NCBI GenBank assembly: GCA_021850345.1
Contig: JAJZMN010000223.1
Span: 1-9,198 of the forward strand
Length of the DNA: 9,198 nucleotides
DNA from: Actinomycetes bacterium
Lineage (GTDB): Bacteria; Actinomycetota; Acidimicrobiia; Acidimicrobiales; RAAP-2
Reading direction: 5' to 3'
Numbering within the stretch: position 1 is the stretch's first letter; each line of letters begins with the position of its first letter. A model generated the notes under the pieces. That model had not been told where the DNA came from. It searched no databases and saw only the letters and a list, made by a program, of their open reading frames with translations. The position numbers and the translations under genes are program-made. Below are positions 1 to 6,828 of the stretch, one piece after another.

Positions 1-1
1 G

Positions 2-877
2 GCGCCGCCGCCGGCACCAGCACCTCCCGCCCCGCCGGCGCCTCCGGCTCCGCAGCCGCCCACCCCACTGGCACAGCCGCCCGTCGCGCCTTCACCGCCC
101 AGTTCACCGGCGGGGGTTCCGGTGCCCGCGGCACCTGCAGCGGCGACCGCGGTGTTCCGCCCATCGACGGACCGCGTGGTGCCGTTCTCGAACATGCGGC
201 GTCGGACCGCCGAGCACATGGTCCGCTCGAAGGCCAACTCTCCGCACGCGTTCATCGCGTACGAGGCCGACTTCGAGAACGTGGAGCGTGTGCGCAAGGT
301 GTGGCGCGACCGGTTCAAGAGCGAAGAGGGCTTCTCGCTCACCTACCTCCCGTTCATCGCGCGAGCGACGGTCGAGGCGCTCCGAGAGTTCCCGAACCTC
401 AACGCGTCGGTTGTCGACGACGCGCTCGTGGTGCACCAGCAGGTCAACCTCGGGATCGCGGTCGACCTCAACCACGAGGGACTGATCGTCCCGGTGGTGC
501 ACCGTGCCGAGGAGATCACCCTGCGCGGCATCGCGCGGCGCATCAGGGACCTCGCCGACCGCGCTCGCAACAGGCAGCTCACCGCCGACGACATTGCCGG
601 AGGCTCGTTCTCCATCACGAACGACGGACCGTTCGGCACCTACTTCACCGTGCCGATCATCAACCAGCCGCAGGTCGGGATCCTGGCGACCGACGGAGTC
701 CGTCGTCGCCCTGTCGTCATCGCGTTGCCCGACGGCAGCGAGTCCATCGCGGTCCACTCGGTCGGGGTGATCGGGCTCAGCTGGGACCACCGCGCGGTGG
801 ACGGCGCCTACGTGTCGTCGTTCCTTCGCAGAGTCGCCCAGGTGCTCGCCACTCGCGACTGGGTATCCGAGCTGTAG
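2..877 (+). CDS. Dihydrolipoamide acyltransferase (E2) of a 2-oxoacid dehydrogenase complex, C-terminal part
   Basis: This is the 3' part of an E2 subunit, the core enzyme that moves an acyl group from a lipoyl arm to coenzyme A in pyruvate, 2-oxoglutarate or branched-chain 2-oxoacid dehydrogenase complexes. The frame is open from the window edge, so the start, the lipoyl domain and the peripheral subunit-binding domain lie outside. The first ~50 codons (2-160) are almost all Pro and Ala, as in the flexible E2 linkers. The acyltransferase domain follows (~170-877), with VPFSNMRRRTAEHM near its start, SITNDGPFGTYFTVPIINQP (602-661) and the active-site motif DHRAVDG; the catalytic His is codon 788-790 and the Asp is 800-802. 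The PIINQPQVGIL segment looks more like branched-chain or generic E2s than the mycobacterial DlaT type, but the substrate cannot be assigned. An internal GTG at 122 lies in the linker and is not the true start. The stop is 2 bases before the lipB-lipA start, which suggests one operon. Confidence 0.95.
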   Translation, partial: APPPAPAPPAPPAPPAPQPPTPLAQPPVAPSPPSSPAGVPVPAAPAAATAVFRPSTDRVVPFSNMRRRTAEHMVRSKANSPHAFIAYEADFENVERVRKVWRDRFKSEEGFSLTYLPFIARATVEALREFPNLNASVVDDALVVHQQVNLGIAVDLNHEGLIVPVVHRAEEITLRGIARRIRDLADRARNRQLTADDIAGGSFSITNDGPFGTYFTVPIINQPQVGILATDGVRRRPVVIALPDGSESIAVHSVGVIGLSWDHRAVDGAYVSSFLRRVAQVLATRDWVSEL

Positions 878-879
878 CC

Positions 880-2625
880 GTGCTGCGCGTTCGCCGGCTC
901 GGTCCGGTTCCCTACGGCGAGGCGTTCGATCTCCAGCACGCCCTCGCGACACATGCCGCAGACGATTACCTGCTCCTGCTCGAGCACCCGCACGTCTACA
1001 CGCTGGGTGTGCGAGCCGATCCCGGGCACGTCCTGCACGAGCCCGCCACGGTCGGGGCCTCGCTCTTTCGGACCGACCGTGGAGGTGACGTCACCTATCA
1101 CGGGCCCGGTCAGCTGGTCGCCTATCCGATCGTCACGATCGAGGACCATCCCGGTGCCGGTCCGCTTCACGTGCGCCGCATCGAGCAGGTGGTCATCGAC
1201 GCGCTCGGCGATCTCGGCGTCGAGGCGTCACGGCACGACGGCTACCCCGGCGTGTGGCTCGGCGTCGGCGGTCCCGCGCCGCGCAAGGTCGCGGCCATCG
1301 GGGTGAGGACGGTGCGCGTCGAGGACGGGCGGCGGCGGACGCTCCACGGCGTCGCGATCAACGTGGAGTGCGACCTCGGGATGTTCGATCACATCGTCCC
1401 GTGCGGCATCTCGGAGTACGAGGTGACCTCGCTTCGGGCAGAGGGCGTCGACGCGCCGATGGACGAGGTGGTAGAGGCGGTCGCGGCGCGCGCCGCAGGG
1501 GCCTGGGGCGCCCGCGGGGTCGATCGGCGTGACGTGCAGATGCCGGCGACGCGTCGGGCCGGGCGGGGAGACACCGCCTCCGTAGAGGAGCGGCCGCTTT
1601 TGCGGCGGCTCCGGGACGCCGGCACCGACCCCGAGGCCGGCATCCCCATCCGGACGCGAAAGCCCGAGTGGCTACGCGTGCCGGCGCGCATGGGGGAGGG
1701 CTTCGTCTCGCTCGGGCGGACGATCCACGATCTACGGCTCGTCACGGTCTGCGAGGAAGCGGGCTGCCCCAACATCTTCGAATGCTGGTCCGACGGGACG
1801 GCCACCTTCATGGTGAACGGGTCCCGCTGCACGCGCGCCTGCGGCTTCTGCCTCGTGGACACGCGTCGACCGCTACCCCTCGACCCGACGGAGCCCGAGC
1901 GGGTCGCCGAGGCCGTGGCGCGGATGCGGCTCTCGCACGCAGTCGTCACCTGCGTGGCGCGAGACGACCTCCCCGACGGCGGCGCCGGCGCGATCGCAGC
2001 CACCGTCCGCGCCATCCGCGCCCGCAGCTCGGGGACGGCGGTGGAGGTCCTGATCTCCGACTTCAAGGGGGACGCGTCCTCCCTCGACCTGGTCCTCGAC
2101 GCGCGTCCTGACATCTTGAACCACAACGTCGAGACCGTCGCCCGACTCCAGCGCGCCGTCCGTCCCTCCGCTGGCTACGCGAGAAGCCTGACCGTCCTTG
2201 GCCGGGCAGCCCACGCCGGGCTCGTGGTGAAGTCCGGACTCATGGTCGGGCTCGGGGAGTCCGAGGACGAGGTGGTCTCCACCCTCACGGACCTGGCCTC
2301 CGTCGGTGTGTCGATCGTGACCGTCGGGCAGTACCTCCGGCCGAGCGCCGACCACCTCCCGGTTGCGCGGTGGTGGAGGCCCGAGGAGCTGGAGGCGCTC
2401 GCCGCGGCGGGGCGGGAGCTCGGGCTCGCACACGTCGAGGCCTCGCCGCTCACGCGCTCGAGCTATCACGCGAAGGATGCGGCGGACGCTGCGTCCGCAC
2501 GTGCGGAGGCGTCGTCGGACGGAGCGACGCGCGCCCCGAGCTCAGCTCCGCTGGGCGTAGTGCTGGGTCCAGGCGTTCCCGTCCCAGTACCGAAGCGTGT
2601 CGGGGGTGCCGCTCGGGTCGGGTAG
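880..2625 (+). CDS. lipB-lipA: Fused octanoyltransferase (LipB) - lipoyl synthase (LipA)
   Basis: One 581-residue frame covers both steps of endogenous lipoate synthesis. Residues 1-~215 are LipB, which transfers octanoate from acyl carrier protein to a lipoyl-domain lysine. It shows RGGDVTYHGPGQ (67-78), the active-site Lys136 in RKVAAIG and Cys175 in VPCGIS. Residues ~240-540 are LipA, the radical SAM enzyme that inserts two sulfurs at C6 and C8. It shows the auxiliary-cluster cysteines 291, 296 and 302 (C-x4-C-x5-C), the SAM-cluster motif CTRACGFC (317-324), VARDDLPDGGA, HNVETV and the C-terminal RSSY (2455-2466) that supplies a cluster ligand. A linker of about 25 charged residues joins them, with no stop in this frame. 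GTG 880 is chosen because the LipB family begins here and the upstream E2 stop is 2 bases away; the frame is also open further upstream, but there it reads E2 DNA out of frame. The last ~40 residues go beyond normal LipA and overlap the convergent DUF2510 gene. A sequencing indel splitting two normal genes is the main alternative. Confidence 0.9.
   Translation: MLRVRRLGPVPYGEAFDLQHALATHAADDYLLLLEHPHVYTLGVRADPGHVLHEPATVGASLFRTDRGGDVTYHGPGQLVAYPIVTIEDHPGAGPLHVRRIEQVVIDALGDLGVEASRHDGYPGVWLGVGGPAPRKVAAIGVRTVRVEDGRRRTLHGVAINVECDLGMFDHIVPCGISEYEVTSLRAEGVDAPMDEVVEAVAARAAGAWGARGVDRRDVQMPATRRAGRGDTASVEERPLLRRLRDAGTDPEAGIPIRTRKPEWLRVPARMGEGFVSLGRTIHDLRLVTVCEEAGCPNIFECWSDGTATFMVNGSRCTRACGFCLVDTRRPLPLDPTEPERVAEAVARMRLSHAVVTCVARDDLPDGGAGAIAATVRAIRARSSGTAVEVLISDFKGDASSLDLVLDARPDILNHNVETVARLQRAVRPSAGYARSLTVLGRAAHAGLVVKSGLMVGLGESEDEVVSTLTDLASVGVSIVTVGQYLRPSADHLPVARWWRPEELEALAAAGRELGLAHVEASPLTRSSYHAKDAADAASARAEASSDGATRAPSSAPLGVVLGPGVPVPVPKRVGGAARVG
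1534..1602 (+). promoter_or_regulatory. Possible internal translation starts for a separate LipA
   Basis: Within the LipB-LipA junction there are three in-frame start candidates: GTG 1534, ATG 1540 and TTG 1600. Only the TTG has a purine-rich Shine-Dalgarno-like stretch in front (AGAGGAG at 1584-1590, 9 bases before the codon). ATG 1540 gives a 361-residue LipA whose N-terminus (…EERPLLRRLRDAG) lines up with the start region of mycobacterial LipA. TTG 1600 would also keep all conserved motifs. Free LipA could therefore be made alongside the fusion, but LipB has no stop of its own in this frame. This is inference from motif and spacing only. Confidence 0.25.
2482..2507. terminator. Nested inverted repeats in the convergent 3' region, possible bidirectional terminator
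   Basis: The arms GCGGACGC (2482-2489) and GCGTCCGC (2491-2498) form a perfect inverted repeat. The second arm also overlaps a perfect 14-base palindrome, TCCGCACGTGCGGA (2494-2507). The two foldings exclude each other. The site lies after the last conserved LipA motif (RSSY ends at 2466) and 35-60 bases beyond the DUF2510 stop on the minus strand, where a terminator for the metH-DUF2510 transcript would be expected. There is no T-tract on either side, so it is not a canonical intrinsic terminator. It is also coding sequence for the LipA tail, and GC-rich DNA makes such repeats by chance more often. Confidence 0.35.
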
Positions 2626-3189
2626 CCACGCGGCCGGCGTGCCAGCTGCGGGCACGAGGGTCTGGGGAGCCCCAGTGGCCGTCGCCGCGGCCGGTGGTGC
2701 CTCGGCCGTGACGAGGCTGACGCGACCCGGGAGGTCGGCCGTTGACCAGGGACTGGCAGAAGGCGGACCGGCAGAGGGCCACGCCGTTCCGTTCGCCGCT
2801 GCCGGCGGCGCCGCGGCCGGCGCCAGGGGTTGTCCGGGAGTGCTCGCCAGAACGTTGCCCACCGTGGCAGCTGCTGTCGCCGCTGCCGGCGTCGCGGCCG
2901 GGGGAGTCGCCGGCGCCCCCGCGGGGCCGGGCGGATGGGGGGCCGTGGCCGGTGCCGACGGCGCAGTAGAGGCCGCCGCGAAGCCGCCCAGAGGGTCGGG
3001 TCGGCCGCCCGGCTGCTGCTGGAGGTCCGCGTAGTAGTTGGGCGTCTCGGCTTCCGGCTTCGTCGTCGCCTTCTTGCGCCGCCGGCTCGTCACGAGGATG
3101 CCCACGAGCAAAAGGACGATGGCGACGACGACCACCGCCTCGATGACGACAACGCTGCGGCTGATGGCCGCCAGGACCGTGGTGTCCAT
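2542..3189 (-). CDS. Single-pass membrane protein with C-terminal DUF2510 domain
   Basis: A 215-residue protein of unknown function. Residues ~12-34 form one strongly hydrophobic Val/Leu/Ile helix followed at once by RRRKK, so by the positive-inside rule the long C-terminal part should be cytoplasmic. Residues ~65-180 are a low-complexity Ala/Pro/Thr linker. The end (188-215) matches the DUF2510 pattern: WLPDPSGTPDTLRYWDG followed by NAWTQHY. DUF2510 is a short Trp-rich domain often attached to actinobacterial membrane proteins; its role is unknown to me. The ATG is supported by GGGGAGGG ending 4 bases upstream on the coding strand. The gene lies 79 bp downstream of metH on the same strand, so the two may be co-transcribed. 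The last 84 bp overlap the opposing 3' end of the LipB-LipA frame. Confidence 0.85.
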   Translation of the reverse strand: MDTTVLAAISRSVVVIEAVVVVAIVLLLVGILVTSRRRKKATTKPEAETPNYYADLQQQPGGRPDPLGGFAAASTAPSAPATAPHPPGPAGAPATPPAATPAAATAAATVGNVLASTPGQPLAPAAAPPAAANGTAWPSAGPPSASPWSTADLPGRVSLVTAEAPPAAATATGAPQTLVPAAGTPAAWLPDPSGTPDTLRYWDGNAWTQHYAQRS

Positions 3190-3203
3190 ATCACCCTCCC
3201 CTC
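3190..3203 (-). promoter_or_regulatory. Ribosome binding site of the DUF2510 gene
   Basis: Read on the minus strand this is GAGGGGAGGGTGAT directly before the ATG at 3189. The GGAGG core (3199-3195) is 5 bases from the start. It fixes the start of the membrane protein just before its hydrophobic helix. Confidence 0.7.
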
Positions 3204-3220
3204 CCCCGCCAAACGTAGTG

Positions 3221-3250
3221 CGCCTTCGGGCGGGGGGTCAACGAACCCCC
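3221..3250 (-). terminator. Two adjacent small hairpins between metH and the DUF2510 gene
   Basis: In the 79-bp gap after metH, GGGGGT (3233-3238) pairs with ACCCCC (3245-3250) across a 6-base loop. Next to it CGCC-TTCG-GGCG (3221-3232) makes a 4-bp stem. On the minus-strand transcript they come 19 bases after the metH stop. Neither is followed by a run of T, so they could be a weak terminator, a processing or mRNA-stabilising structure, or chance in GC-rich DNA. If active as a terminator, it would make the DUF2510 gene less dependent on metH transcription. Confidence 0.35.
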
Positions 3251-3268
3251 GTTCCGGATCGAAGCTGC

Positions 3269-6200
3269 TCAGGCGACGAAGTACTTGGCCTTCGGATGGT
3301 GGCACACGATCGCATCGGTCGTCTGCTCGGGGACGAGCTGGAACCCGTCGCTCACCGACACCCCGATGCGGTCGCCGCCGAGCAGCTCGACGACCTTGGC
3401 GTTGTCCTCGAGGTCCGGGCAGGCCGGATAGCCCCAGCTGTACCGTCCGCCCCGGTACTGCTGGCGGAACAGCCCGGTGAGGGTGGGGCCGTCCTGGTCG
3501 GCGAAGCCGAGCTCCTCTCGGATGCGGCGGTGCCAGTACTCGGCGAGCGCCTCGGTCATCTCCACGCCGAGCCCGTGCAGGAACAGGTAGTCCTGGTAGC
3601 GGTCCTCGGAGAAGAGGCGTGCCGTCTCCGCTGACACCTGTGGGCCCATGGTCACGAGCATGAAGGAGGCGAAGTCCTCGTCGCCCGATGATGCGGGCCG
3701 GAAGAAGTCGGCGATGCACAACCACGGGGCCTTGCCTTGCCGGGGGAACGTGAAGCGCAACCACTCCGCGCTGCGGGACTCGTCCTTGTAGATGACGAGG
3801 TCGTTGCCCTCGGACGCTGCGGCGAAGTGACCGTAGACCACCTGGGGCACGAGGACGTCTGACTGCTTCGCCTTGTCGAGCTCCTGGCGGAGGACCGCCT
3901 TCACCCTCGTCTTGAAAGCCGAGTCGTCCTCGCCTGTCGCGGGCCGAAAGCCCCACTGGTTGCGGAAAAGGGCGGTCAGGTTGAGGTACGCGGCGATCTC
4001 GTCGATCGGGATGCCACGAGCCGTCCTCGTGCCGACGAACGGAGGCCGGAAGAGCTCGTTGTCGAGCTCGACCTCGGGCGAGCGCGCCGGGCGCCCCTCG
4101 TCGCCCGCGTCGGTGCCGGCCCGACCGTCGGCCTGCCGGAAGCGGGACGGCACATTGCGTTGGGAGAGCTCGCGCCCGAAGAGCGGGTCGTCCTCGCCGC
4201 TGCGTCGGAGCTCCACCAGCCGGTCCATCGTGCGGAGGCCTTCGAAGGCGTCACGGCCGTAGAAGACGCGTCCGTCGTAGACCTGGCGCAGGTCGCGCTC
4301 GACGTAGGTGCGGGTGAGCGCCGCGCCGCCGAGCAGGACCGGGAGGTCGGCCAGACCGCGGCGATTGAGCTCTTCGAGGTTCTCGCGCATGATCAACGTC
4401 GACTTCACGAGCAGCCCGCTCATGCCCAAGGCGTCGGCGCCGTGCTCTTGCGCCGCCGCCACCATCTCGCCGATGCCGACTTTGATCCCGAGGTTCACCA
4501 CCTCGTAGCCGTTGTTCGTGAGGATGATGTCGACGAGGTTCTTCCCGATGTCGTGCACGTCGCCCTTGACGGTCGCGAGCACGACCTTGCCCTTCCCTCC
4601 CTGGTCGGCCCGTTCCATGTAAGGCTCGAGGTACGCCACGGCCGCCTTCATCGTCTCGGCGGACTGCAGCACGAAAGGCAGCTGCATCTCGCCGGACGCG
4701 AAGAGGTCCCCCACGGTCTTCATGCCGGCGAGCAGGAAGTCGTTGACGATCTCGAGCGCGTCGTGCCCCGACTCGAGGGCCTCGTCGAGATCGGCTTCGA
4801 GTCCTTGGCGCCTGCCGTCCACGATGCGCTGCTCGAGGCGGCGCTCCACCGGCCAGTCGGCGTGGGCGTCGTCGGCCGAGTGCGACGCGGAGACCCCTTC
4901 GAACAGCGCGAGCAGCTCCTGGAGCGGGTCGTAACCCTCGCGACGCCGATCGTGGACCAGATCGAGGCAGAGCTCGCGCGCCCGCTCGTCGATCCGCGCA
5001 AGCGGCAGGATCTTCGCCGCGTGGACGATCGCGGCGTCGAGGCCCGCCTCGACGGCCTCGTGCAGGAAGACCGAGTTCAGCACCTGCCGGGCGGCGGGGT
5101 TCAGCCCGAACGAGACGTTCGAGAGACCGAGCAGCGTGTGGACCCCGGGGAGCTCCGATTTGATCGCGGAGATCCCCCGGATCGTCTCGATCCCGTCGCG
5201 CCGGCTCTCCTCCATACCGGTCGACAGCGGCAGCGCGAGCGGGTCGAAGATGAGGTCGGAAGGCTCGAGGCCGTAGCGACCGACGGCGATGTCGTGGATG
5301 GCACGGGCAGCCCGGAGTTTCCACTCGGCAGTGCGCGCCTGACCCTCCTCGTCGATGCAGGTGCAGACCACCGCGGCGCCGTACTCCCGTGCGAGCCGGA
5401 GGAACCGGTCGAGTCGCGTGCCCTCACCGTCTCCTTCCTCGAGGTTCACCGAGTTGAGGATCGGGCGACCTCCGAGCCACTGCAGAGCGGCCTCTGCGAC
5501 CGGCGCCTCGGTCGAGTCGATCATGAGGGGAACGGTGGACTGCGTGGCGAGCCTGCTTGCGACCTCGGTCATGTCCGACACGCCGTCGGCGCCGGTGTAG
5601 TCGACGCACACGTCGATCACGTGCGCGCCTTCGGCAATCTGGTCCCGCGCCATCGCGACGCACGTCTCCCAGTCGGCGGCGAGCATCGCCTCGCGGAAGC
5701 GCTTGGAGCCGTTGGCGTTCGTCCGCTCGCCCACCACGAGAAACGAGGTCTCCTGGGCGAACGGCACCGAGCTGTAGATCGACGCGGAAGCGGGTTCGTG
5801 CCCTGGGAGGCGCTTCGCGGGGGCGACCCCGTGCAGCGCCTCGACGACCGCTCGGAGATGCTCCGGCGTCGTCCCGCAACAGCCTCCAACGGCCGCCACC
5901 CCGTACTCGGACACGAAGCGGTGCAGGTGCGCGGCGAGGTCGTCGGGGCTGAGGTCGTAGTGCATCTTGCCCTCGACGACCGACGGGAGCCCCGCATTGG
6001 GAAGCACCGAGATCGGCACCCGCGAGTGGCCGGAGAGGTACCGGATGGCTTCGTGCATCTCCGCCGGCCCGGTGGCGCAATTGACCCCGACGACGTCGAC
6101 CTGCATCGCGTCGAGGGTGGTGAGCGCGGCGGCGACCTCGGTCCCTGGGAGCATCCTCCCGGTGAGCTCGATGGTCACCTGTACTTGGAGAGGGACTTGC

Positions 6201-6784
6201 CGTTCCACCGCTGCCATGGCGCGCCGTGCGCCGTTGATCGCGGCCTTCGCAGAAAGCAGGTCGAAGACCGTCTCGATGAGGAGGAGATCCACGCCGCCTT
6301 CGAGCAGCCCGGCCGCCTGGGCTTCGTAGGCCGCCCGGAGCGCGGGATAGGAGATCTGGCCGAGCGTGGGGAACTTCGTGCCGGGCCCCATGCTTCCCGC
6401 CACCCAGCGCGGGCTTGCGGGCGACGAGTACTCGTCTGCGACCCGCCGGGCGAGCTTCGCGGCGGCGACGTTGATCTCCCGGACCTGGTCTCCGAGCCCG
6501 TACTCGTCGAGGACCACCGAGAAGGCGCCGAACGTGTCGGTCTCGATCACCTCGACCCCGACATCGAGGAACGACCGGTGCAGCCGCTCGACCGCGCGCG
6601 GGTAGTTCAGCACGAGTACCTCGTTGCACCCTTCGAGCTTGGCGCCGCCGAACTCGTCGGCACCAAGCTCCTGCAGCTGGAGGTTGGTGCCCGTCGCGCC
6701 GTCGAAGATCACTACGCGCTCGTGCACGGCGCTCAGGTAGTCCGAACGCGAGGGATCGAGGCGACCGAGCGGGATGGAGGCCAT
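3269..6784 (-). CDS. metH: Cobalamin-dependent methionine synthase
   Basis: MetH (1171 residues; E. coli has 1227) moves a methyl group from 5-methyltetrahydrofolate via cob(I)alamin to homocysteine, giving methionine. All modules are present in order. The homocysteine domain (~20-320) opens with FDGATGTNLQ and has zinc-ligand cysteines 236 (GVNC) and 302/303 (GGCCGT). The pterin domain (~347-610) has GERTNANGSKRF, MIDSTE and NSVNLEEG. A cap region (~650-735) is followed by the B12 domain (~735-870) with DVHDIG (742-747), His744 being the lower cobalt ligand, plus GMSGLLVKS and LLGGAAL. The C-terminal reactivation domain (~910-1171) has FRPASSGDEDF and RYSWGYPACPD (Cys1122), the S-adenosylmethionine site used to rescue oxidised cofactor. 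The ATG at 6784 has no Shine-Dalgarno but has a TANNNT motif 9 bases upstream. The gene is divergent from a B12 adenosyltransferase and upstream of the DUF2510 gene. The sequence looks intact, with every module motif in place. Confidence 0.98.
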   Translation of the reverse strand: MASIPLGRLDPSRSDYLSAVHERVVIFDGATGTNLQLQELGADEFGGAKLEGCNEVLVLNYPRAVERLHRSFLDVGVEVIETDTFGAFSVVLDEYGLGDQVREINVAAAKLARRVADEYSSPASPRWVAGSMGPGTKFPTLGQISYPALRAAYEAQAAGLLEGGVDLLLIETVFDLLSAKAAINGARRAMAAVERQVPLQVQVTIELTGRMLPGTEVAAALTTLDAMQVDVVGVNCATGPAEMHEAIRYLSGHSRVPISVLPNAGLPSVVEGKMHYDLSPDDLAAHLHRFVSEYGVAAVGGCCGTTPEHLRAVVEALHGVAPAKRLPGHEPASASIYSSVPFAQETSFLVVGERTNANGSKRFREAMLAADWETCVAMARDQIAEGAHVIDVCVDYTGADGVSDMTEVASRLATQSTVPLMIDSTEAPVAEAALQWLGGRPILNSVNLEEGDGEGTRLDRFLRLAREYGAAVVCTCIDEEGQARTAEWKLRAARAIHDIAVGRYGLEPSDLIFDPLALPLSTGMEESRRDGIETIRGISAIKSELPGVHTLLGLSNVSFGLNPAARQVLNSVFLHEAVEAGLDAAIVHAAKILPLARIDERARELCLDLVHDRRREGYDPLQELLALFEGVSASHSADDAHADWPVERRLEQRIVDGRRQGLEADLDEALESGHDALEIVNDFLLAGMKTVGDLFASGEMQLPFVLQSAETMKAAVAYLEPYMERADQGGKGKVVLATVKGDVHDIGKNLVDIILTNNGYEVVNLGIKVGIGEMVAAAQEHGADALGMSGLLVKSTLIMRENLEELNRRGLADLPVLLGGAALTRTYVERDLRQVYDGRVFYGRDAFEGLRTMDRLVELRRSGEDDPLFGRELSQRNVPSRFRQADGRAGTDAGDEGRPARSPEVELDNELFRPPFVGTRTARGIPIDEIAAYLNLTALFRNQWGFRPATGEDDSAFKTRVKAVLRQELDKAKQSDVLVPQVVYGHFAAASEGNDLVIYKDESRSAEWLRFTFPRQGKAPWLCIADFFRPASSGDEDFASFMLVTMGPQVSAETARLFSEDRYQDYLFLHGLGVEMTEALAEYWHRRIREELGFADQDGPTLTGLFRQQYRGGRYSWGYPACPDLEDNAKVVELLGGDRIGVSVSDGFQLVPEQTTDAIVCHHPKAKYFVA

Positions 6785-6793
6785 CTGCCAGAG

Positions 6794-6799
6794 AGGCTA
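6794..6799 (-). promoter_or_regulatory. Candidate -10 element for metH (short leader or leaderless)
   Basis: On the minus strand TAGCCT fits the actinobacterial TANNNT -10 pattern and ends 9 bases before the metH ATG. The bases between contain no Shine-Dalgarno. This layout fits a leaderless or nearly leaderless mRNA. The match is short and no -35 element is clear. Confidence 0.35.
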
Positions 6800-6814
6800 T
6801 TCGCTGCCGACCAC

Positions 6815-6820
6815 TACCAT
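6815..6820 (+). promoter_or_regulatory. Candidate -10 element for the adenosyltransferase gene (leaderless)
   Basis: TACCAT fits TANNNT and ends 8 bases before the GTG at 6829. The intervening CCGCCCTT has no Shine-Dalgarno character. Transcription starting at or next to the GTG would give a leaderless mRNA, a common arrangement in actinobacteria. It lies 15 bases from the opposite-facing metH element. Confidence 0.4.
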
Positions 6821-6828
6821 CCGCCCTT

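Noticed and set aside
301..879. N-terminal extension of the LipB-LipA frame to an upstream GTG at 301
   Set aside because: This part reads the E2 gene in the wrong frame and gives an Arg/Pro/Gly-rich product. The LipB family starts at codon 880.
104..952. A 282-codon minus-strand frame over the E2 gene
   Set aside because: It lies antisense to a clear E2 catalytic domain and its translation is rich in Arg, Asp and Val with no motif, as expected from reading GC-rich coding DNA backwards.
6785..6828. A cobalamin riboswitch upstream of metH or the adenosyltransferase
   Set aside because: The 44-bp gap is far too short for a B12 riboswitch, and no conserved B12-box-like sequence is visible.
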